NCBI GenBank assembly: GCA_030916555.1
Contig: JAUPWK010000052.1
Span: 1 to 5,294, forward strand
Source of the DNA: Patescibacteria group bacterium
Lineage (GTDB): Bacteria; Patescibacteriota; Patescibacteriia; UBA9934
DNA length: 5,294 bases
Direction of reading: 5' to 3'
In this document: in pieces, positions 1 through 5,294 of the stretch
Position numbering within the stretch: position 1 is the first letter of the stretch
How the letters are laid out: the number at the start of each line of letters is the position of its first letter
Program-made: the position numbers and the translations under genes
Notes under the pieces: generated by a model
What the model saw: only the letters and a program-made list of their open reading frames with translations
Told to the model about the DNA's origin: nothing
The model's database searches: none

Positions 1-15
1 GTGCTCTTCCGATCT
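1..15. other. Illumina TruSeq adapter remnant (artefact)
   Basis: The first 15 bases, GTGCTCTTCCGATCT, are identical to the 3' end of the Illumina TruSeq/multiplexing adapter. On the minus strand they read AGATCGGAAGAGCAC, the standard adapter read-through sequence. The match is 15 of 15 and lies exactly at the edge of the window, which is what an untrimmed read at a contig end produces. These bases are not genomic. Real sequence begins at about position 16. The lysS stop codon lies 21 bases inside the boundary, so the gene is unaffected. Confidence 0.95.
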
Positions 16-36
16 TGCCGAACACGAAAACCGTTC

Positions 37-1530
37 TCATATGCTTACTTCCCCACCGTCTTCTGACTTTGGTTTTAGCGTCGGGAAGAGAATGATTTCT
101 TTCAGGTTGTGTGATCCGGTAATTAAGGCCGCGATCCGGTCAATGCCAAGTCCCATACCAGATACAGGCGGCATACCTGTCTCAAGTGATTGCAAAAAGT
201 CCGTATCCATCCATTGCGCCTCTTCACTCCCCTGATCGCGGAGCGACTGCTGTTCTTCGAGTCGGGAGCGCTGATCAAGAGGATCATTCAATTCATGGTA
301 ATACGCGTTTACAATTTCAGCACCCATGACGACAAGTTGCGCCGAGGCACTCTTTGTAGGGTCAGTGGCGTCTCGCTTTGCAAGAGGCTTCAGGTCAACA
401 GGATATTCAAACACCCACGTTGGCTGCACCAGCTTTGGACGAGCCGTGGCTTTGTAAAGGGTATCGTAATAATCACCCATTCCAACACACCCCTTCCAAT
501 CAACGCGAATCTGCTTATCTTTCGCTGCCGTCATGATGGCGTCAGGAGTCGTGCACAGATCGATATCAATTCCGCTTGCTTCTAAAATCGCTTCACGGAA
601 GGTGATGCGTGGCCAGCTGCCAAAAAAATCAAGCTGCACGCCATCAATCTCAATCAACTCCTTACCACGCGCCTCTGCAATTGCAGTTCGGAGCATGTTT
701 TCAAGCAAATCAATGTATTCATCCTTATTTACATAAGCCTGATACATTTCAATCATGCTGAACTCTGGATTGTGCGCGTAATCGATACCTTCATTCCGGA
801 AGCAGCGACCAATTTCATACACCTTCTCAAAGCCGCCCACCATGAGTCGCTTAAGATACAGCTCTGGAGCGATGCGCAAATAAAAATCGGCATCAAGGGC
901 GTTGTGGTGTGTAACAAACGGTTTGGCCGTAGCACCGCCTGGGATAGGCTGGAGAATTGGAGTTTCAACCTCAAGAAAACCACGCTCGTCCAAAAATCTA
1001 CGGAGTGATGATACGAAGCGTGAACGAATCACGAATTTCTGTTTCACCTCAGGATTTGAAATCAAATCCAACTCCCGATGACGATAACGTGTTTCAATAT
1101 CCTGCAACCCGTGCCACTTTTCAGGTAACGGTGACAGCGCTTTGCTTAAAAAACGTACGCCAGAGGCAAGGACTGATTTCTCACCGGTTTTGGTAACAAA
1201 TGCAGTGCCAGTAATTTCAAAAATGTCCCCGACATCAGCGTGATCAGAAAAAGTTTTGTAAGCATCACCAAGATCGTCTTTTTTGAGTACCGCCTGCATG
1301 AGGGCAGTGTCATCTTCAACACGTAAAAACGTCAGTGCTCCGATATTGCGCAACGCCTTTGCTCGGCCAACAATCGTAAATAACTGTTGAGATGCGAGAA
1401 GATCGTCAAAAGCGGTAAGCGCAGCTGTGACGGTATGCGTACGCTTAACTTCACTTGGGTATGGCTCAATCCCCTGTCTCACCATTGACTGCGAACGCCC
1501 CAACCGGACTTCGCGTTCACCTGTAGTCAT
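37..1530 (-). CDS. lysS: Lysyl-tRNA synthetase, class II
   Basis: This enzyme charges tRNA-Lys with lysine using ATP in the cytoplasm. The 497 residues match the usual bacterial length (about 500) and align with E. coli LysS almost end to end. An N-terminal helix (residues 5-30) is followed by an OB-fold anticodon-binding domain (about 50-135) and a class II catalytic domain (about 140-485). Visible signatures are HGLQD (140-144), motif 1 with RGFLEVETP (183-191) and PGGATAKPF (197-205), APELYLKRL (221-229), motif 2 with FRNEGI (244-249) and HNPEF (253-257), and motif 3 GMGLGIDRI (458-466). The gene starts with ATG 8 bases after the greA stop and has no recognisable Shine-Dalgarno site, so it is probably cotranscribed and translationally coupled. 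It ends in TGA. Two oddities are seen. Relative to E. coli there is one extra residue between N408 and E413 in the lysine pocket. The usual RYRQRYLDL reads RYRHRELDL. Function is certain despite these. Confidence 0.97.
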   Translation of the reverse strand: MTTGEREVRLGRSQSMVRQGIEPYPSEVKRTHTVTAALTAFDDLLASQQLFTIVGRAKALRNIGALTFLRVEDDTALMQAVLKKDDLGDAYKTFSDHADVGDIFEITGTAFVTKTGEKSVLASGVRFLSKALSPLPEKWHGLQDIETRYRHRELDLISNPEVKQKFVIRSRFVSSLRRFLDERGFLEVETPILQPIPGGATAKPFVTHHNALDADFYLRIAPELYLKRLMVGGFEKVYEIGRCFRNEGIDYAHNPEFSMIEMYQAYVNKDEYIDLLENMLRTAIAEARGKELIEIDGVQLDFFGSWPRITFREAILEASGIDIDLCTTPDAIMTAAKDKQIRVDWKGCVGMGDYYDTLYKATARPKLVQPTWVFEYPVDLKPLAKRDATDPTKSASAQLVVMGAEIVNAYYHELNDPLDQRSRLEEQQSLRDQGSEEAQWMDTDFLQSLETGMPPVSGMGLGIDRIAALITGSHNLKEIILFPTLKPKSEDGGEVSI

Positions 1531-1538
1531 ACGTACGG

Positions 1539-2000
1539 TTATTCGATAGACAAAATCTCGTACTCCATTTTACCTGACGGCACAGTAACGGTAACCATGT
1601 CACCAACCGAATGACCCAAGAACGCGTTTCCAATTGGAGACACGTTGCTGATTTTGCCCTCCATGGGATTAGCCTCGTTCTCACCGACAATTTCAAAAAC
1701 CTTTTCCAAACTTCCAGACTTAGCCGTAAAACGAGAACCGACACCAATCGTGCCGCCTTTCTTTTCATCGACCACCACCGCGTTTACAAGCATGTCCTGA
1801 ATATCGATAATTCGAGTTTCATTCATGGCCTGCTGTTCGCGAGCTTCGTGATAGGCGAAATTTTCAGACAGATCACCCATCTCTTTGGCATCGCCAATTT
1901 TTTGAGCAATTTCTGGTCGTAAGGTCTTAATTCGGTTTTGGAGTTCTTTTTTCAAATCTTCCAATGCTGCAGCTGATAAATAGGTTGGTCCGTTGGACAT
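1539..2000 (-). CDS. greA: Transcription elongation factor GreA
   Basis: GreA enters the secondary channel of stalled, backtracked RNA polymerase and stimulates cleavage of the transcript 3' end so that elongation can resume. The 153 residues match the family (E. coli GreA has 158). Residues 1-75 form the antiparallel coiled-coil arm. Its tip, GDLSENFAYHEAREQQ (42-57), carries the two acidic residues needed for cleavage, D43 and E46. Residues about 80-153 form the FKBP-like C-terminal domain, with the conserved SPIGNAFLG (121-129) and the ending GKMEYEILSIE. The arm motif favours GreA over GreB, although small paralogues that inhibit polymerase share the fold. The ATG start is the only sensible one: no upstream in-frame ATG or GTG is seen before the stem-loop. 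The 12 bases before it are T-rich, and the nearest purine run, GAAAGG, lies 15 bases upstream, too far for a normal ribosome site. The gene is followed by lysS after 8 bases. Confidence 0.96.
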   Translation of the reverse strand: MSNGPTYLSAAALEDLKKELQNRIKTLRPEIAQKIGDAKEMGDLSENFAYHEAREQQAMNETRIIDIQDMLVNAVVVDEKKGGTIGVGSRFTAKSGSLEKVFEIVGENEANPMEGKISNVSPIGNAFLGHSVGDMVTVTVPSGKMEYEILSIE

Positions 2001-2031
2001 AAAAATACCGCTAGGCCTTTCTAACGAGCAA

Positions 2032-2050
2032 GACGCCGTAAAACGGCGTC
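2032..2050 (-). terminator. 8-bp stem-loop between mrdA and greA, possible terminator
   Basis: A perfect inverted repeat, GACGCCGT / ACGGCGTC, encloses a 3-base loop (TTT on the minus strand). It lies 50 bases after the mrdA stop and 31 bases before the greA start. The stem is GC-rich and would be stable in RNA. The bases that follow on the minus strand are TTGCTCGTT, a poor U-tract, so intrinsic termination would be weak or partial. The alternative is a 5' leader hairpin of the greA-lysS transcript, because a candidate promoter ends only about 15 bases upstream. The structure is seen directly; its role is inferred. Confidence 0.45.
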
Positions 2051-2065
2051 AGGGGCTTAACAATG

Positions 2066-2094
2066 ATGATGCCTGAGCCAATGGGTGGCGTCAA
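2066..2094 (-). promoter_or_regulatory. Candidate sigma70-type promoter for greA-lysS
   Basis: On the minus strand, TTGACG (2094-2089, 5 of 6 matches to TTGACA) is followed after exactly 17 bases by CATCAT (2071-2066, 4 of 6 matches to TATAAT). It begins 7 bases after the mrdA stop codon, and a transcript from it would start near 2059. That would put the 2032-2050 stem-loop close to the 5' end of the greA leader. The position, in the only intergenic gap, supports it, but the -10 box is weak and such matches occur by chance. Confidence 0.35.
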
Positions 2095-2100
2095 GCTAGG

Positions 2101-4059
2101 TTATGGCGTGGAACGATTCGCGAAATACCACTCTAAAATATCCCGAGATACTGGCACTGCCGCGGTTTCATCTCCACCCTGCTCAACGAGAACCGTAATC
2201 ACGATTTCAGGATCATCAAATGGGGCAAAACCCGTAAACCATGAGTGTGGCGCCTTTGTACTCGACCACTGTGCGGTACCCGTCTTTCCCGCCACTGCCA
2301 CAGGTACAAGCTGAAGAGATCTGGCGCTACCATTTGTAACCGTCTCACGCATTGCATCACGGACTACTGACACAATGTCAGGCTCTAAGATTGATTGCGC
2401 TGGTTTGTTATCACCCATGACAAGATGTGGCGTCACTAAATTGCCACCGTTTGCAAATACGGCCGTGGCCCGAGCCACCTGAAGCGGCGTAGCCAGGAAA
2501 TCACCCTGACCAATGGACACATTGTAGGTATCACCCACGTACCACGGCTCACCTTTTGCTTCCTCCTTCCATTTTTTTGATGGCAAGAATCCATCAGCTT
2601 CTCCTGGCAAATCAACACCGGTTTTTTGACCGTACCCAAAACTGAGCGCTGCCGTCATAAGTTTTTCTAGACCCATTCCCGGAAAAGTTTCATTGCCGCC
2701 ACCAATCATGTAAAAAAATGTGTTCACTGAATCTGCAATCGCATGATAAACATCTGTAATACCGTGACCACCCGGACGCCAGTCAGGGAAAAAGCGATTA
2801 CCAAGCATCACACCGCCTGTAGATAAAAACGTTGTTTGGGGTGTAATGGTACCGTTTGCCAAGGCTGCTGCCGCAAAAACTGGCTTGATGGTGGAACCGG
2901 CTGGATACTCACCCGCGTAGGCCCGCGGGAACAGCGGTGCGTTTGGATCATTCAAAAGTGCCTGATAGTTTTCAGTACTAATCCCATTTGCAAACAAGTT
3001 GGCATCAAAGCCCGGAGCTGAAACCAAGGCAAGAATCTCGCCGTTGTGCGGGTTCATCACGACCACCGCAGCTCGCTGTGTTGGAGTTGTTTTTAAGCGC
3101 TCTTCAAGTGCAACTTCAATATACGCTTGAAGCTGAGCATCAATTGCAAGCGTTAGATCTTTACCGTCTACCGCCTCACGCCGTGAGACAACGCGAAGCG
3201 CTCTACCTTGGGCATTTACCTCAACAACTTCTTCTCCGTACTGTCCACGGAGTTCGTCTTCGTGCCAGGCTTCAAAGCCTTGTTTTCCAAGACTATCAAA
3301 CCGTCGATACCCCTTGTCTTTAAGGGTTTTATATTCTTCAGTATTCACCGGACCAGTGTAACCAAGCACATGCGAGAGCGTTGGAATAGCACTTGTGTAG
3401 TAATTGCGCTTTTCTGAAAACTCGATCATGAAGCCCGGATAGTCTGACTGTTTGGCATAAAAGGCCATGGCGTGATCGTAGCTAACATCCTCAGCAAGCA
3501 AAAGCTGCTCGTCCGGTTCTGCGGTCACCAATTTTTCAACTAAGTTTGCAGGGGAAATGCCTAGCTCGGCCGCGATTGCTGAAACCGGAGCTGTGACAGC
3601 GTTCCGAATCTGCTCCTGACGTTCGGATTCAACCTTTGATAATTTACTTGGCCACTCCGGTAAATCCTTAGGCCAAACTAATAAACGAAAGGCTGGGGCG
3701 TTCTCTGCAAGCTCTTGACCATTGCGATCTTTAATAATGCCGCGGTGCGAAGGAATGACATTCACGCGCGTACGGTTTGCATCTGCAATGCCGCGATAAT
3801 AATCTCCCTGCACAACTTGAAGATACGCCGATCTTCCAATCAGGAGCCCAAACACGGTCAGCATTAAAAATGCCCCGAGACGCCAGCGCTTACGATCTAT
3901 AGGCGAACTCATACTCGCCCACTTCGTTTGCTGACGTTCTGGACCCAAGATCATGTTTTCTACCTGGCTATCCCCGGAATCTGGCAAAAGCCAAGACTCA
4001 CCCTTGTCCGCCAGGCCAAAAATATTCCGCTCAGCCTTATTGCGGGAACGAAATATCAT
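2101..4059 (-). CDS. mrdA: Penicillin-binding protein 2, elongation transpeptidase
   Basis: PBP2 is the class B penicillin-binding protein that crosslinks new peptidoglycan during lateral wall growth, working with RodA, MreC and MreD at the membrane. The 652 residues compare with 633 in E. coli. A charged cytoplasmic segment of about 60 residues precedes one membrane helix (about 61-83). The pedestal/dimerisation domain (about 100-295) shows SHRGIIKDRNG (104-114) and GKQGFEAWHEDELRGQYG (258-275). The transpeptidase domain (about 325-647) has all three active-site motifs: S389-T-I-K392 with the catalytic serine, S444-V-N446, and K592-T-G594. YNVSIGQGDFLATPLQVARA (512-531) is also typical. The GKxGxE...GxxG pedestal motif points to PBP2 rather than the septal PBP3/FtsI. 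The ATG start overlaps mreD by 23 bases. AAAGGA (4072-4067), 7 bases upstream, supports it over internal methionines 36 and 50. The gene ends in TAA. No rodA follows. Confidence 0.95.
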   Translation of the reverse strand: MIFRSRNKAERNIFGLADKGESWLLPDSGDSQVENMILGPERQQTKWASMSSPIDRKRWRLGAFLMLTVFGLLIGRSAYLQVVQGDYYRGIADANRTRVNVIPSHRGIIKDRNGQELAENAPAFRLLVWPKDLPEWPSKLSKVESERQEQIRNAVTAPVSAIAAELGISPANLVEKLVTAEPDEQLLLAEDVSYDHAMAFYAKQSDYPGFMIEFSEKRNYYTSAIPTLSHVLGYTGPVNTEEYKTLKDKGYRRFDSLGKQGFEAWHEDELRGQYGEEVVEVNAQGRALRVVSRREAVDGKDLTLAIDAQLQAYIEVALEERLKTTPTQRAAVVVMNPHNGEILALVSAPGFDANLFANGISTENYQALLNDPNAPLFPRAYAGEYPAGSTIKPVFAAAALANGTITPQTTFLSTGGVMLGNRFFPDWRPGGHGITDVYHAIADSVNTFFYMIGGGNETFPGMGLEKLMTAALSFGYGQKTGVDLPGEADGFLPSKKWKEEAKGEPWYVGDTYNVSIGQGDFLATPLQVARATAVFANGGNLVTPHLVMGDNKPAQSILEPDIVSVVRDAMRETVTNGSARSLQLVPVAVAGKTGTAQWSSTKAPHSWFTGFAPFDDPEIVITVLVEQGGDETAAVPVSRDILEWYFANRSTP

Positions 4060-4576
4060 ACAGCTGTCCTTTACTTACAAACTTATCACGACTCCAGCGC
4101 AAGAAGCGACGTACATACGCTCCAAAGAAAGTCAGGCCAAGTACGGCAAGAAAAATCGTCGCAGTCGCCTCATGCATTTCTGCCTGCAGATGCAGATCGC
4201 TCCCTGTTAAAAGCGCAAACGAACCAAGCCACACAAAACGGGCGATGACATAGCTAAACACACTACCCGTCCCAATCCCAAGCAAAGCCCAAAATGAACG
4301 TTTCGCAAAGACAGATAGCGACAAGCCCACTGCCGTTGCAGCAGCAACGATAGCCGCAAAGGCCAAGCCATCACCAAGACCACGTAACTCAAGAATAATG
4401 CCAGCAAGCGCGATCCAACTTGCGCCAAGCAAAAGAGACCTTTCATGGAGCACAATCACCCCAAGTACAAATACTAAAGGAAATAAACGCCACGGATCAG
4501 GCAGGGAGGCAATCCCTGCCGATTGAAGCACGAGGGCCAGAAGTAAAAAACCGGCTGAAACAAGGTTCGTCATCAT
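4037..4576 (-). CDS. mreD: MreD-like membrane protein
   Basis: This is an integral membrane protein lying between mreC and mrdA, where MreD, a small rod-shape factor, is normally found. With the chosen start it has 179 residues, close to the family's 160-180. About five or six hydrophobic segments are visible (near residues 3-24, 30-44, 46-64, 71-91, 96-117 and 139-156). They are followed by a basic tail (YVRRFLRWSRDK) that should face the cytoplasm. The sequence itself carries no motif I recognise as diagnostic, so the name rests on topology, size and gene order. The ATG at 4576 overlaps the mreC stop as ATGA. A second ATG follows at once, with GGA 5 bases upstream of it. A longer version beginning with GTG at 4612 would add 12 hydrophilic residues and overlap mreC by 40 bases, which is less likely. 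The stop is TAA, inside mrdA. Confidence 0.72.
   Translation of the reverse strand: MMTNLVSAGFLLLALVLQSAGIASLPDPWRLFPLVFVLGVIVLHERSLLLGASWIALAGIILELRGLGDGLAFAAIVAAATAVGLSLSVFAKRSFWALLGIGTGSVFSYVIARFVWLGSFALLTGSDLHLQAEMHEATATIFLAVLGLTFFGAYVRRFLRWSRDKFVSKGQLYDISFPQ
4067..4072 (-). promoter_or_regulatory. Shine-Dalgarno site of mrdA
   Basis: AAAGGA on the minus strand lies 7 bases before the ATG at 4059, inside the end of mreD. It is the clearest ribosome binding site in the window. It decides the mrdA start in favour of the full-length protein with the long cytoplasmic N-terminus, and it allows mrdA to be translated independently of mreD. Confidence 0.7.
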
Positions 4577-5294
4577 AGTCCAGGGGGAGGCAGAATCATG
4601 ACCGTTGTCCACTCTCTTGGTTCGTACAGCAGCTCAATAAAGGCTTTTTGGAACGGGGCACTTTCAACGGTAACAATTTCTGTTACAAGTCCAATCACCA
4701 AACCTTGTTGGACCAGGCCATCAAGACCACTTGTGACAACTAAATCGCCGACCTTTAACTCAGCATCTTGCGGAATAAACTCCATGGACAATAATGCCCC
4801 TTCCCTACCCTGGACCAATCCAATAGTTCTTGTCTTGCCCAATATGGCCGCTGGCAAATTACTCTGAGGATGAGCTACGAGCTGTATCGTGGCATTTTGT
4901 TCGCGCACTTCATCAACTAAGCCAAACAAAACACCATCACCAATTACTGCAGCGGATCCTTGCACTACGCCATCTTCGGAGCCCTTATCGACAATCACCC
5001 GTGTGGCGTCATCATCCACTGCCCGCGCGATCACTTGTGTCGTGATGCCAACGGCACCTGTTCGTGCCACGTACCCAAGTAACGCCTGAAGCTCTGTCAC
5101 CTCATGAGAAAGTTCGTCGCTGCTTGCGGCTGTGACTGAGGTAGTGCGCAAATTATCCTGACAAGCTTGAAACTGCACTGCCAATGAAGTCTCAGATAAC
5201 GTAAGCCGTGCGTAAGCATTCCCAATCCCCGTACCAACGCGCACAACGCCAGCTTCAACGCGTTCGAAGAGTTTTGAGACTGCCGGAATCCGCA
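4573..5294 (-). CDS. mreC: Rod shape-determining protein MreC (5' end missing)
   Basis: MreC is a bitopic membrane protein whose extracytoplasmic domain binds PBP2 and helps activate wall synthesis in elongating cells. The reading frame is open to the right edge, so the N-terminus, including the expected membrane helix, lies outside. 239 residues are visible. About residues 30-75 look like the coiled coil, with ELSHEVTELQALLGY at its end. The rest forms the two beta-barrel lobes typical of MreC, with VIVDKGSEDGVVQG (99-112), a following GDGVLFGLVDEV (118-129), and VGDLVVTSGLDGLVQQGL (181-198). The family is about 270-300 residues long, so about 30-60 residues are missing. A GTG at 5244 is an internal codon, not the start, because the coding sequence upstream of it is uninterrupted. 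The gene ends in TGA overlapping the mreD start. mreB is expected upstream, but this is not visible. Confidence 0.93.
   Translation of the reverse strand, partial: RIPAVSKLFERVEAGVVRVGTGIGNAYARLTLSETSLAVQFQACQDNLRTTSVTAASSDELSHEVTELQALLGYVARTGAVGITTQVIARAVDDDATRVIVDKGSEDGVVQGSAAVIGDGVLFGLVDEVREQNATIQLVAHPQSNLPAAILGKTRTIGLVQGREGALLSMEFIPQDAELKVGDLVVTSGLDGLVQQGLVIGLVTEIVTVESAPFQKAFIELLYEPREWTTVMILPPPGL

Noticed and set aside
190..1196. Plus-strand open frames antisense to lysS (190-585, 533-736, 772-1008, 957-1196)
   Set aside because: They lie wholly opposite a well-supported lysS, give low-complexity or compositionally odd proteins with no recognisable domain, and have no ribosome sites.
1611..1922. 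Plus-strand open frame of 103 codons
   Set aside because: It is antisense to greA, whose catalytic-tip motif and full length are clear. The translated product resembles no family I know.
2003..2032. TATTTT just before the greA ATG as a -10 box for a leaderless transcript
   Set aside because: The box ends 1 base before the ATG, so the transcript would start inside the start codon or beyond. The matching -35, TTGCTC, is only 3 of 6.
2988..3417. Plus-strand open frames antisense to mrdA
   Set aside because: They are shadows of the PBP2 pedestal and transpeptidase coding sequence and have no independent support.
3928..4248. Plus-strand open frames across the mreD/mrdA junction
   Set aside because: They cross two real overlapping minus-strand genes and show no domain or ribosome site.
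4610..4612. GTG as the start of mreD
   Set aside because: It adds a hydrophilic leader inside mreC with no spaced ribosome site. The ATG at 4576 gives the usual ATGA overlap and begins directly at the first membrane segment.
5242..5244. GTG as the start of mreC
   Set aside because: The frame remains open to the window edge with coding-like sequence, and starting here would remove the membrane anchor MreC needs.
1..5294. CRISPR array, transposon ends, tRNA or defence genes
   Set aside because: No spaced direct repeats, terminal inverted repeats, cloverleaf pattern or foreign gene content were seen. Gene content is housekeeping throughout.

Overview
The window is an ordinary, tightly packed bacterial chromosome segment with all genes on the minus strand. 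In transcription order (right to left) it reads mreC (5' end cut by the window edge), mreD-like, mrdA (PBP2), a 100-base gap, greA, lysS. About 97% of the bases are coding. No mobile element, CRISPR array, rRNA or tRNA was seen, and no plus-strand gene is supported.

Region 2101-5294 is the cell-elongation cluster. MreC and MreD are membrane partners of the MreB/RodA/PBP2 elongasome, and PBP2 is its peptidoglycan transpeptidase. The three genes overlap (4 bases mreC/mreD with the likely mreD start, 23 bases mreD/mrdA), which suggests one transcript with coupled translation. mreB probably lies just beyond the right edge, but that is inference. No rodA follows mrdA.

Region 2001-2100 is the only real intergenic space. 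It holds a perfect 8-bp stem-loop (2032-2050) and a reasonable sigma70-like promoter candidate immediately after the mrdA stop codon. It probably separates the elongation operon from a greA-lysS pair. Region 37-2000 encodes the transcript-cleavage factor GreA and class II lysyl-tRNA synthetase, 8 bases apart. Neither has an obvious Shine-Dalgarno site.

The first 15 bases of the window match the Illumina TruSeq adapter exactly. The left edge is therefore the end of an assembled contig, and only about 21 genuine bases remain beyond lysS.

The organism is most likely an uncultured bacterium of the Candidate Phyla Radiation (Patescibacteria). The hints are a PBP2 with a long cytoplasmic N-terminus, a GreA arm sequence of the SENFAYHEAREQQ type, a LysRS with an N-A-Y..ELNDPLDQ lysine pocket, and moderate GC. 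This placement rests on recall of family sequences, not on a search. TGA is used as a stop in lysS and mreC, so the Gracilibacteria/SR1 code (TGA = Gly) does not apply. I do not see a new biological system here; the points worth a second look are modest.
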